The notes under the pieces are model-generated. The model was not told where the DNA came from, made no database searches, and saw only the letters and a list, made by a program, of their open reading frames with translations. From positions 1,302,001 to 1,366,000 of the forward strand of contig NC_009633.1 in the NCBI RefSeq assembly GCF_000016985.1: DNA of 64,000 bases, read 5' to 3'. This document shows positions 18,401 to 26,597 of this stretch, piece by piece. How positions within the stretch are numbered: the stretch's first letter is position 1; the number at the start of each line of letters is the position of its first letter. This DNA comes from Alkaliphilus metalliredigens QYMF (lineage in GTDB: Bacteria > Bacillota > Clostridia > Peptostreptococcales > Natronincolaceae). The translations under genes were made by a program, and so were the position numbers.

Positions 18401-18853
18401 ATGAATGTAAAAGATTTGCAAAGCAGAGTAGACAAAGTAAGGGATTTACTAGATCCGAATCGTATTGAAAGACAGAAAAAGAAGGCCCGTCAGGAAGGTG
18501 TCGTTAAGGGGATCGCTTTTGGAGCAATTATAGGGAGTATAACAGGTATTTTCTTTGCACCTGACAAAGGAGAAAATACAAGAAAGAAGACAAAAGAAGA
18601 GCTTGAAAAAGCAAAGGATAAATTGGAAGTCAATCTTGAAATAGCAAAAGATAAATTTGAGGTGAATTTTGAAGAAGGAAAAGAGAAATTTTCGGAGGTA
18701 GTAGATACCAAAAAGGAAGTTGTTTTAAGTAAGGTTGAAGCACTTAAAGAAAAAATGGGATATGATAATAGCCCTAATGTGATAAACGAAGAAGAACTAG
18801 AAAGTATAGAGGAAGAAGGTACTGAAGAGGAAACTGAAAAAATTGAAGGTTAA
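18401..18853 (+). CDS. YtxH-domain protein
   Basis: The product has 150 residues. A basic N-terminal region is followed by a glycine-rich membrane-associated helix (VVKGIAFGAIIGSITGIFFAPDKG, about 35-58), the hallmark of YtxH proteins. A long charged coiled coil with heptad-like repeats (EKAKDKLEVNLEIAKDKFEV) and an acidic tail follow. The function of YtxH proteins is poorly known; in bacilli they are stress-associated. ATG 18401 has TAGGAG 8 nt upstream. It is paired with the next DUF948-like gene, a common neighbour. Confidence 0.8.
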   Translation: MNVKDLQSRVDKVRDLLDPNRIERQKKKARQEGVVKGIAFGAIIGSITGIFFAPDKGENTRKKTKEELEKAKDKLEVNLEIAKDKFEVNFEEGKEKFSEVVDTKKEVVLSKVEALKEKMGYDNSPNVINEEELESIEEEGTEEETEKIEG

Positions 18854-18885
18854 TACAAAGGAAAGTACGTAAAGGAGGCATCATC

Positions 18886-19284
18886 ATGCAAGTCACGATT
18901 GATTTGGGGGTTATCATTACCGTGATATTTTCCCTATTAGGTGTAGGTTTATTGATTGTATTACTGATGGCGGTATTGAGACTTAATGAAACATTAAAGG
19001 GTGTTAGAAACACTTTAGAGAAAAATGAAAAACATATTGATGAAGCATTAGAACGACTGCCACGGGTACTACATAACGTAGAACAAATTACATATACTGC
19101 CAATGAAGAAATGAAGCAGGTTAGCGAAGTAATTAGACATGTGGAAGAAACAACAGGGCATACAGCCTCTACAGCACAAGTCATCAATGAAGACATCGTA
19201 TTACCAATTAAAGAGGTATTGGAATTATTAGCTGTCCTAAGAGGTGTTTTCTTTAAAGAAAAGAAAAAAGGTTTTTTAAGATAG
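18886..19284 (+). CDS. DUF948-like membrane-anchored coiled-coil protein
   Basis: The product has 132 residues: one N-terminal membrane helix (about 7-30), then a long predicted coiled coil (LRLNETLKGVRNTLEKNEKHIDEALERL) and a short basic tail. This matches DUF948-type proteins, which are often encoded next to YtxH proteins as here. AAAGGAGG precedes the start. The function is unknown; a surface or envelope role is a guess from its shape. Confidence 0.72.
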   Translation: MQVTIDLGVIITVIFSLLGVGLLIVLLMAVLRLNETLKGVRNTLEKNEKHIDEALERLPRVLHNVEQITYTANEEMKQVSEVIRHVEETTGHTASTAQVINEDIVLPIKEVLELLAVLRGVFFKEKKKGFLR

Positions 19285-19307
19285 TAAAAAGATATTTTAT
19301 AGAGTAG

Positions 19308-19342
19308 AAAAAGGCAGTCCTTTTAAGGGAACTGCCTTTTTT
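19308..19342 (+). terminator. Bidirectional terminator between converging genes
   Basis: AAAAAGGCAGT pairs with ACTGCCTTTTT, with A on one side and T on the other. It can serve the DUF948-like gene and, on the other strand, the hydrolase gene at 19397. Confidence 0.8.
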
Positions 19343-19396
19343 GTACCTATTTACATCTCAGTGAAGCGCCATATTTCCTAGGAATTAGGCCTCATT

Positions 19397-20140
19397 TTAT
19401 TGCCCTTTATTAAAATCTAGAGCTCGTTCTTCATCAAAGTAAAAGGATTGATTTCTTCTGGTGATTGCTACAAATTGTGAAGAAAAACCATTATCCTTCC
19501 AATGATGAGCCAACTGTTGAATTGGCTCTAAGGAATCACGAAAGTGCATGGGAACAATGGTTTGGACATCAATGGTACTTCCAAAGTATTTAACTGCCAA
19601 ATCATAGTACTCCTCGAGTCTTGGATCAACAGGAACAAAGGCAATATCGATTTTTTTATTCCGGAGTTTATAAATTTCTCTCTTGTAATCAGCCTCTTCT
19701 TGTTTGTGGATTTCTTGTGACTTTCCTTTCCATTTCCACCAATTAAGATCACCACTATGAAAAACAGTGAGTCCATCCACTGAGATAAGATAGGAAACGC
19801 CACTATCAGTAGAACCAAAGGTTTCGATAGAAAGATCACCGACTGAATAATGTTGATCTGGAACAACGGAGAGGATTTTTGAACCTGAAGCTGAGGGAAC
19901 ATCTTTATGAATAATGTATTGAATGTCATGTTCCTGAGATAGATCATAAATCAATGGATTAAAGTGATCACCATGGTTATGGGTGACGAAAACAAAAATA
20001 TTTTTGTGGGTAAAGAGTTCTTTAGTAATCAATGGACTTTCCTGATAATAATCAATAATGATGACATTATTTTCTGTCTCAATAATAAACCCACTATTGT
20101 ATAGATAGTGAAATCGACATTGTCCCTTGCTTAATAACAT
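19397..20140 (-). CDS. Metallo-beta-lactamase-fold hydrolase (UlaG-like)
   Basis: The product has 247 residues. The zinc site motif THNHGDHF is at about residue 53-60, a later aspartate appears in FHSGDLNWW, and a histidine in PMHFRD near the C-terminus. This matches the UlaG/L-ascorbate lactonase-like branch of the superfamily. Many such proteins have no known substrate. AAGGAGG lies 11 nt before the ATG. It stands alone on the minus strand. Confidence 0.82.
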   Translation of the reverse strand: MLLSKGQCRFHYLYNSGFIIETENNVIIIDYYQESPLITKELFTHKNIFVFVTHNHGDHFNPLIYDLSQEHDIQYIIHKDVPSASGSKILSVVPDQHYSVGDLSIETFGSTDSGVSYLISVDGLTVFHSGDLNWWKWKGKSQEIHKQEEADYKREIYKLRNKKIDIAFVPVDPRLEEYYDLAVKYFGSTIDVQTIVPMHFRDSLEPIQQLAHHWKDNGFSSQFVAITRRNQSFYFDEERALDFNKGQ

Positions 20141-20273
20141 ATAATTGGAACCTCCTTAAGTTAATAATCATTTATTATAGTTTGATTATACCCTGTTTAC
20201 TGAAATCTAAAGCAATAAAAAACCTATATAAGGTCTAAACTACTAGTAGATATTGATGAAATGGGGTGACGTG

Positions 20274-20966
20274 GTGAAAAAAAGACATTTGAATAAGAAG
20301 CACATTTTATTAATTGCTGTGATGGTAATTAGTATATTTATCTGGGTACTTTATAAGTATGAAATTTGGAATTTTATATCAATTGACTATTTAAGAAAGT
20401 TTACCGATAAAATCCAAGCCTTAGGCTGGCTAGGACTATTGCTATATCTCTTGAGTTTTGCCATAGGGACAATGCTGTTTTTACCAAGTGTACCCTTTGC
20501 ACTTTTAGGTGGCATCACCTATGGAACCGTACAAGGGATTACATATGCTGTAGCTGGCGATTTATTAGGTGCATCAATGGCCTTTATTATTGCTAGATAT
20601 ATAGGTAGGGAAAGAATTGAAAAAAGATTGAGAAAAAGTAAAGCCTTTCATGAAATTGATGAGGGTGTTAAACAAGATGGATGGCGTATTGTGGTTTTAA
20701 CCCGTATGGTACCGGTCATTCCACACTGGTTACAAAACTATGCATATGGATTAACGTCAATTTCTTTTACAACATATGCATTTGTGTCTTTATTATGCAT
20801 TATCCCTGGAACAGCCGTGTGGATTTTTGCTGTGAATACAGTAGGGAGAGGCCAAGAAGATGCAAAAAGAACCATGATTTATTTAGGGATTGCTTCTGTA
20901 TTGATTATAGCTGTTTCTTATTTGCCTAAATGGATCTATAAAAAGAAAAGACAAGGAAGTAAATAG
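20274..20966 (+). CDS. TVP38/TMEM64-family (DedA-like) membrane protein
   Basis: The product has about 230 residues and five to six membrane segments. The conserved core includes the glycine-rich FALLGGITYGTVQGITYAVAGDLLGASMAF and the loop VLTRMVPVIPHWLQNYAYGL, typical of this SNARE-associated/VTT domain family, which is linked to lipid or membrane homeostasis. GTG 20274 is preferred because GGGGTG lies 5 nt before it; in-frame ATG 20256 and TTG 20253 lack a ribosome site. It is probably monocistronic. Confidence 0.85.
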   Translation: MKKRHLNKKHILLIAVMVISIFIWVLYKYEIWNFISIDYLRKFTDKIQALGWLGLLLYLLSFAIGTMLFLPSVPFALLGGITYGTVQGITYAVAGDLLGASMAFIIARYIGRERIEKRLRKSKAFHEIDEGVKQDGWRIVVLTRMVPVIPHWLQNYAYGLTSISFTTYAFVSLLCIIPGTAVWIFAVNTVGRGQEDAKRTMIYLGIASVLIIAVSYLPKWIYKKKRQGSK

Positions 20967-21032
20967 TGCTCACATAAGGGTAGGTAATAGATTGTGAAAT
21001 ATGTCGAAATATGGTAAGATAAATATTGAAAC

Positions 21033-21053
21033 ATAAGATGAGACTTAACTTAG
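21033..21053 (+). repeat. Dispersed GAGACTTAA leader element (diverged copy)
   Basis: The block around GATGAGACTTAACTTAG resembles the core of the 125-bp tandem repeat at 53952. It lies about 70 nt before the HD-GYP gene start. Related copies are at 49300 and 53200. Confidence 0.45.
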
Positions 21054-21120
21054 AATAGGTTGTGTTTGGTGAATCAGAGCAACACAGCGAAGGTTAAACT
21101 TTCATAAGAAAAAGGTGATT

Positions 21121-23091
21121 ATGATGAAGAATATCAAAAGAGTAACATTAACAGCGATCAGTATTGTGGTGAGTATTATAGTAGTCACAATTTTTGTTCA
21201 TATCTATTACGTCGATAACACCACTGCTCAGACAGAAAGACTATTTCAAATCCAAGGAGCAATTGGTGATAAATATATCCAAATGAATCTACCCATTGCG
21301 GTGTTAAATAATATTGCTAATCAAAGGGAGAGTTTAGCCGAGATGGAGATTGCTAGACAAAAAAATCTCCTAGAAGCCCAAGAACGAAATGTTCACTTAA
21401 TTAGAGACAATATCAATGAAATGAAAGTTCTTGCAGCACAAGGACGGGGAATCTTAAATGATTTGGAAAAAAGTAAGGTATTAAGATTCTTAATATTAGA
21501 GAATGAGTTGAAATTAGGATTAGAACAGTTAATGTTGAGGTTTGATGAATATGAGGTGCGATTCAGTGAGTACAGCAGTTTAGACACAGAGGAACTAAGC
21601 TCCTTCATCATTGCAACAGAAGAATTGTATCAGGATACATCAAGTATCATTGCTGGACTGGAAAGTGGTTCTAGGGAATTGGAAAGACGCTTCAGAAGGG
21701 GATACATATCCTTTGTCAATACGGCGCTAGCATTACTTTTTATCTTTATATTGATACTAGTTGCTTTAATTATACGAATTTTAAAGATAGATGCAAATTA
21801 TGTTTTTGAATCATTAAAGAAACTAAATGATCATTGCTATACTGAGGACGGGCTACCTAAATTAACGCCATATTTTGAAGAAGAAAAAAAATTGAAGCAA
21901 TTTGTTGAAAATAGATATGCAGAACAAGCTGTTTTAGAAGAAATAAAGGAAATAGCCAGTAAGGAGTACATATTAGATGATGTGTTAGAAAAAACATTTT
22001 GGAAAATAAAAGATTTTCTTGATGTAGATCGTATAGGTGTTGCCTTTGTAGATTATGGAAGAAAACGAATTATCGCAGAAACTGGAAAGATTAATTATGG
22101 TGATATTCACTTGGGTCCAGGTTTTGAGGTGGCATTCCACGAAACTTCATTAACTAAAATGCTACTAACAAAAAAAGCAGTGGCATTACAAAATCTATCA
22201 GAGGAATTGAATAAAAGACCTCATAGTCCATCCCTTCGATTAATGGTGAAGGAAGGAATCCGATCCAATATGATTATTCCATTGATTTCAGGTGATACTG
22301 TATTTGGATTTCTGTTTTTTAGCTCTTTTCATCTAAATGCTTATGATGAAAAGGATTTGATTTTAGCGGTAAAAATAGCCAGAGAAATGAGTACCATCAT
22401 AGATAAAACTTATTTAACTAAATCAATGCTACATAATATTACATTAACCTTCGCAGATTTAGTAGAAAAAAAAGATCTTGAAACTGGAAATCACATAAAT
22501 CGTATGACAAGCTATTGTCGGATTATAGCGGAAGGATTACAAACCAATGGAGACCAGGATTATTGCACCTATCCCAAATTTATTCATGAACTTGAAATGT
22601 ATGCACCATTACATGATATCGGAAAGATTGGTGTGCCAGATTGTGTCTTAACAAAGCCGGGTAAGCTCACTGAAGATGAATGGACAGTGATGAAACAGCA
22701 TACAAGTATCGGCGCTGAAATATTAACTAAATTAGAAGACAGCCTGCGGATCTTTAAAAAGGACTTCTTTAAGGTTGCCATTGATGTTTCACACTATCAT
22801 CATGAGAAATGGGATGGGAGTGGGTATCCAAAAGGACTGAAAGGAAAAGAAATTCCCTTGGCAGCACGGATTGCTGCAATCGCAGATGTTTTTGATGCCC
22901 TATCATCTAAAAGACCCTATAAGCGGGCCTTTAGCTTTCAAGAGTCACTAGAGATTATTGAAGAGGGAGCAGGAAAGCACTTTGACCCGATCTTGGTTGA
23001 AGCTTTTATGACTTGCCTACCACAAATAAAAGAGGTATATGAAAATAAAAGAGACTTTGAAGAAGAATTAATGGTTCATAGTGGAAACTAA
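21121..23091 (+). CDS. Membrane GAF/HD-GYP protein (probable c-di-GMP phosphodiesterase)
   Basis: The product has about 656 residues. Two membrane segments (about 9-30 and 205-225) flank an extracellular helical sensor region. A GAF domain (about 270-430) and an HD-GYP domain (about 440-620) follow. The HD pair is in LHDIGKIGVPD near residue 497 and the GYP motif in HHEKWDGSGYPKG near 559, both intact. AAAGGTGATT precedes ATG 21121; ATG 21124 and GTG 21115 are alternatives. It differs from the protein at 920 in lacking Cache and HAMP regions. Its signal is unknown. Confidence 0.88.
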   Translation: MMKNIKRVTLTAISIVVSIIVVTIFVHIYYVDNTTAQTERLFQIQGAIGDKYIQMNLPIAVLNNIANQRESLAEMEIARQKNLLEAQERNVHLIRDNINEMKVLAAQGRGILNDLEKSKVLRFLILENELKLGLEQLMLRFDEYEVRFSEYSSLDTEELSSFIIATEELYQDTSSIIAGLESGSRELERRFRRGYISFVNTALALLFIFILILVALIIRILKIDANYVFESLKKLNDHCYTEDGLPKLTPYFEEEKKLKQFVENRYAEQAVLEEIKEIASKEYILDDVLEKTFWKIKDFLDVDRIGVAFVDYGRKRIIAETGKINYGDIHLGPGFEVAFHETSLTKMLLTKKAVALQNLSEELNKRPHSPSLRLMVKEGIRSNMIIPLISGDTVFGFLFFSSFHLNAYDEKDLILAVKIAREMSTIIDKTYLTKSMLHNITLTFADLVEKKDLETGNHINRMTSYCRIIAEGLQTNGDQDYCTYPKFIHELEMYAPLHDIGKIGVPDCVLTKPGKLTEDEWTVMKQHTSIGAEILTKLEDSLRIFKKDFFKVAIDVSHYHHEKWDGSGYPKGLKGKEIPLAARIAAIADVFDALSSKRPYKRAFSFQESLEIIEEGAGKHFDPILVEAFMTCLPQIKEVYENKRDFEEELMVHSGN

Positions 23092-23117
23092 CATAGAAGG
23101 ATAAATATTTGTATATC

Positions 23118-23149
23118 AAGAGGTAGGGCTCAGTGCTCTACTTCTTTTT
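23118..23149 (+). terminator. Terminator after the GAF/HD-GYP gene
   Basis: AAGAGGTAGGGC pairs with GCTCTACTTCTT (two G-U pairs) around 5 nt and is followed by TTT. Confidence 0.75.
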
Positions 23150-23279
23150 GATTTATCATTGATTGGTTTTACAATATAATCTCTTGTAGTGACGAATAGG
23201 AAGATTTAACCATAAAACCAATGGATAATTAGCACCAATTAATTGAATAAATGTATTTAATTACAACAACAAAGAGGAA

Positions 23280-23381
23280 ATGATAAATATGTGTAGAAAT
23301 TATGATTTATATAATGAAGAACATTCATTCATATTTGTGTGTGATAGAGTCATGATGTTTATCTATGCCAGTCTTAATTAG
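23280..23381 (+). CDS. Possible 33-residue leader peptide before the histidine kinase
   Basis: A short frame begins at ATG 23280 (or in-frame ATG 23289) after AAAGAGG and ends with TAG at 23379-23381. The last base of the stop is the first G of the GGGAGG ribosome site of the next gene. The peptide has no known similarity. The tight layout hints at translational coupling; chance cannot be excluded. Confidence 0.3.
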   Translation: MINMCRNYDLYNEEHSFIFVCDRVMMFIYASLN

Positions 23382-23391
23382 GGAGGTATTT

Positions 23392-24942
23392 ATGAATGGG
23401 ATAGGGAATAAAGTTTGCAAGAGTGATAAGAAAGCAAGAAATAATACGAATAAGAAACTGAAATTCATAAGGCATTTTTCAAATGATAAGAAAGTAGCTT
23501 TGAAGATTACAAGTATATACGTCTTAATATCTTTCCTTTATGTCTTTTTATCTGATAAGGTGATTAGATTATTGATTAAAGATTTAAAAACAATTACCCG
23601 TTACCTAACAATCAAAGGAAGCTTTTTTATCATTTTCACTGCCTCTCTAATGTACTTTCTCATCTATAAAAACATAAAGCGTGTTAGAACACTACAAGAG
23701 GAAGTACTTTCCTATGGAGATAGATATAAGCTTGTATTAAACAATACGACTGATGGGTTTTGGGATTATAATCTACTGACAAATGAAGTGGTATTACCAT
23801 TGAAATGGAAAAATAGCTTAGGGTATGAGGATGATGAAATACCAAATACTGTTGATGCATGGAAAAATTTTATCCATCCTGAGGACTTTAATTGGGTTAC
23901 ACAAACGCTTTATGATTATATTAACGGAAAAATCCCTCGATATAATATAGAATATCGTATGATTAAGAGGGATGGAGGAATCATATGGATTCAAGATAAG
24001 GGGCAAGCCATTTGGGGAGCGGATGGAAAAGCCATTCAGATCTGTGGAACCCATACGGACATTACTTTTAGGAAGGAATCAGAAGAAATAAAGTCAAAGA
24101 TAATGGATGAAAAGCAGCAGTTATTGGTAAGAGCCCTAGAGCAAGAAAAGCTGCAGGCTGAATTTTTTTCTAATATATCTCATGAATTTAAAACACCCTT
24201 AAATGTAATACTGGGCACAGTTCAACTAGTAGAGCATTATAATAGAAGTAATTTAAGTGAACTAGAGCCTAGACAATTAAATAAATGCATTCACATAATG
24301 AAACAAAATTGTTATCGTCTGCTTAGGCTGATCAATAACTTAATTGATATTACGAAACTGGATTTTGATTCTTTCAGTATAAAATATAAGAACTATAATG
24401 TGATACATATTCTTGAGGAAATCACACAATCTACTGTGGCTCTAGCAGAAATCAAAGGAATATCCATCACATTTGATACGGATGTGGAGGAAAAAATTAT
24501 AGCCTGTGATATTAATATACTTGAAAGAATTATGCTGAATTTAATTTCTAATGCCATTAAGTATTCAGAAGTGGGAAGTGATATCAATGTAATGGTGTGT
24601 GGACAAGAGGAAAGTCTCTTAATCTCAGTAAAGGATACGGGGATGGGCATACCTGAAAACCAATTGAGTGCTATATTTGATCGGTTCGTACAAATTGATG
24701 ATTCCCTTCCAAAGAAGACTGAAGGAAGTGGTATTGGTCTATCTCTAGTAAAGGAATTTGTAGAAAAACTTAATGGGGAAATATCTGTGAAGAGTAAAGT
24801 GGACTATGGTAGTGAATTTGTAATTAAACTTCCAGTTGAAGTTTTAGTGGAAGAGAGCATTGAACTGAATAGTCATGACTATGGCAAAAATCTTATTGAA
24901 AAGATTAATATCGAGCTTTCGGATATATATTTTTCACAGTGA
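23392..24942 (+). CDS. PAS-domain sensor histidine kinase
   Basis: The product has 516 residues: two membrane segments (about 38-58 and 75-97), a PAS domain (about 110-235), HisKA with the phosphorylated histidine in SNISHEFKTP near residue 262, and HATPase (N box ERIMLNLISNAIKYS, then DTGMGIP and GSGIGLSLVKEF). No response regulator gene is adjacent, so its partner is unknown. ATG 23392 was chosen for its GGGAGG site. The kinase half and the terminal ELSDIYFSQ resemble the kinase at 26598 (EFSDIYL), showing common origin. Confidence 0.9.
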   Translation: MNGIGNKVCKSDKKARNNTNKKLKFIRHFSNDKKVALKITSIYVLISFLYVFLSDKVIRLLIKDLKTITRYLTIKGSFFIIFTASLMYFLIYKNIKRVRTLQEEVLSYGDRYKLVLNNTTDGFWDYNLLTNEVVLPLKWKNSLGYEDDEIPNTVDAWKNFIHPEDFNWVTQTLYDYINGKIPRYNIEYRMIKRDGGIIWIQDKGQAIWGADGKAIQICGTHTDITFRKESEEIKSKIMDEKQQLLVRALEQEKLQAEFFSNISHEFKTPLNVILGTVQLVEHYNRSNLSELEPRQLNKCIHIMKQNCYRLLRLINNLIDITKLDFDSFSIKYKNYNVIHILEEITQSTVALAEIKGISITFDTDVEEKIIACDINILERIMLNLISNAIKYSEVGSDINVMVCGQEESLLISVKDTGMGIPENQLSAIFDRFVQIDDSLPKKTEGSGIGLSLVKEFVEKLNGEISVKSKVDYGSEFVIKLPVEVLVEESIELNSHDYGKNLIEKINIELSDIYFSQ

Positions 24943-24954
24943 GGAATATAAAAT

Positions 24955-24984
24955 AAAAGTTGCGGGACCCCCCACAACTTTTAC
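24955..24984 (+). terminator. Terminator after the PAS kinase gene
   Basis: AAAAGTTG pairs with CAACTTTT, extended inward by GGG/CCC, with T residues after. Confidence 0.75.
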
Positions 24985-24986
24985 TT

Positions 24987-25190
24987 AAGTGCGCCATGAG
25001 TCGGTGCGATAGCATCAGACGAATTTTTAAGCACTTGAGATTTAAAACAACGCCTGTTTTAAATATAAGTGCGCTATGAGTCGGTGCGATAGCATCAGAC
25101 GAATTTATTTAAGCACTTGAGATTTAAAACAACGCTCGTTTTAAATATAAGTGCGCTATGAGTCGGTGCGATAGCATCAGACGAATTTTA
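24987..25190 (+). repeat. Tandem repeat of about 80 bp, two full copies and one partial
   Basis: Copies begin at 24987, 25067 and 25149 (periods 80 and 82). Each full copy has GTGCG(C/T)ATGAGTCGGTGCGATAGCATCAGAC-like sequence, AAGCACTTGAG, then TTTAAAACA and TGTTTTAAA arms. Inner stems GCTAT/ATAGC and TTTAAAACA/TGTTTTAAA and the outer AAGTGC/GCACTT pairing suggest folded RNA or DNA. It lies between two converging genes and ends at the permease stop codon. The family is not recognised. Confidence 0.8.
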
Positions 25191-26015
25191 TTGTCTTCCC
25201 TTTAAGAATCGATATTCAAGCCAAACAATGAGTTGGTACATGATTGCAGTTGCAATCGCCAATATAATCACACCTGCCATGACGATATCTAACCTAAATA
25301 CTTGCCCTCCATATACGATTAAGTATCCTAAGCCAGCTTTAGAAACAAGGAACTCTCCGACGATAACACCGACCCAGGTCATACCGATGTTAATTTTCAT
25401 GGTGTTAATCATTGTGGGAATACTTGCTGGAAAAATCACTTTTTGAAAAATTTGAAGCTTTGTTGCACCAAAGGTCTGTAGCATTTTAACCTTTTCCTCA
25501 TCAACTTCTTTGTAGCCGTTATAAGTAGATAAAATCGTGACCACTAGAGAGATCATTAAGGCTGTGACAATAATCCCACGCATGCCAGCTCCTGCCCAAA
25601 TGATAATGATGGGTCCAAGGGCGATTTTAGGCAATGCATGTAAAACGACTAGATAAGGGTCTAATACCCTAGCTACAAATTCAGACCACCAAAGGGCTGT
25701 GGCCAGGACTGTACCCAGGAGTGTACCAATGACAAAGGCGATGACGGCCTCTGTTACGGATACTGCCGTATGCTTAAATATAGATCCATCCTGAACAAGC
25801 CTTGTAATCAATGCAAAAATCGCTGATGGTTTACTGGTAAAGAATGGATCGATCCATCTCAAGGTAACCACCAACTCCCAAAGCAAAATAAATCCAACTA
25901 ATAGGGCAACCTGTGAGAGTTTAATGTTTCTTTGGTATCTTTTAACTGAAGAAAGATAGGTTAGATGGCTTGGGGAGTAGGTTTGATCCTCTAAATCTTT
26001 ACTTAACATAGACAT
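25188..26015 (-). CDS. ABC transporter permease, SsuC/TauC/ThiX type
   Basis: The product has about 275 residues and six membrane segments, with the BPD-transport inner membrane domain. The EAA loop, which contacts the ATPase, is visible as EKVKMLQTFGATKLQIFQKVIFPASIP. Relatives import sulfonates, nitrate, taurine or pyrimidine precursors; the substrate here is unknown and no binding-protein gene is seen. ATG 26015 is preferred because GAAGGAG precedes it; an upstream in-frame ATG at 26066 has none. The start overlaps the end of the split ATPase gene, so the two were one operon, but its ATPase gene is now broken. Confidence 0.9.
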   Translation of the reverse strand: MSMLSKDLEDQTYSPSHLTYLSSVKRYQRNIKLSQVALLVGFILLWELVVTLRWIDPFFTSKPSAIFALITRLVQDGSIFKHTAVSVTEAVIAFVIGTLLGTVLATALWWSEFVARVLDPYLVVLHALPKIALGPIIIIWAGAGMRGIIVTALMISLVVTILSTYNGYKEVDEEKVKMLQTFGATKLQIFQKVIFPASIPTMINTMKINIGMTWVGVIVGEFLVSKAGLGYLIVYGGQVFRLDIVMAGVIILAIATAIMYQLIVWLEYRFLKGRQ

Positions 26016-26190
26016 CCAACTCCTTCCATATTTTATTGAAGTAATGCCTAAACTCAGGAGCCTCACGGCACTTCAAAGGAGTCTTTTCACCCTCACCACA
26101 GGTCAAATGAATATCGTGAATGTTCTTAATGTATGAGGGGCGATTGGAAAGAACAATAACCCGATCTGCCATGGAGATAGCTTCTGCTAT
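25999..26190 (-). pseudogene. C-terminal part of the split ABC ATPase gene
   Basis: Residues AEAISMADRVIVLSNRPSYI and the following about 40 residues are the part of an SsuB/TauB-type ATPase that comes after the H-loop. The coding frame upstream of 26190 changes into unrelated island sequence. The missing N-terminal part is at 45905-46519 on the same strand and ends in the same residues (IAEAISM), in the same reading frame. The fragment ends 17 nt into the permease gene. Confidence 0.9.
26177..26190. other. Left attachment core (attL) of the 19.7-kb island
   Basis: ATAGCTTCTGCTAT is identical to 45915-45928. The core is itself a dyad (ATAGC, TTCT, GCTAT). Left of it is ATPase coding sequence; right of it is island sequence. 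Confidence 0.8.
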
Positions 26191-26437
26191 GTACACATAA
26201 AAGCAAATAATTCTATCAAAATTCCAGATGAATAAGTGAAAGTAGGGGCACATGTGATACTACCCTTACTTATTTTATTGAGACATTGAACAATTTTTAA
26301 TTTGATAAAATTCATGGAAGTATATATGAAGTTAAAATGGAACATTTACTGAGAAGATATTAAATCATTTAGAGAATCAATGATTAACTTAAATAAAATG
26401 TAGTCTTTATTGTTTATTTAGAGGTTTTTAGTTAATA

Positions 26438-26593
26438 CTGGAGAATTATAAAATAGTTAAATTAAAAAAATATCTAAAAGATGGCGTGGGACGGATACTA
26501 AAAGATTCTGCTCTTATTCATAAATTAGCTACTGTGCAAGTTCTTCAAAGCAATATAATGACCCAAAGAGTCCAGAGTCTAAAGGGAAGGTGA
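26438..26593 (+). CDS. Possible short protein with CTG start, or remnant, before the kinase
   Basis: A 51-residue open frame (starts LENYKIVKLKKYLKDGVGR, ends QRVQSLKGR) reaches TGA at 26591, within the ribosome site of the next gene. The frame opens after a TAG; no ATG, GTG or TTG lies before the middle of the frame, so it needs a CTG start at 26438 or is a relic of a longer gene. The composition is protein-like. The rest of 26191-26437 shows no gene. Confidence 0.3.
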   Translation: MENYKIVKLKKYLKDGVGRILKDSALIHKLATVQVLQSNIMTQRVQSLKGR

Positions 26594-26597
26594 TGAA

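Noticed and set aside
24987-25190. Possible CRISPR array
   Set aside because: Whole 80-bp units are repeated with no unique spacers, there are under three copies and no cas genes.
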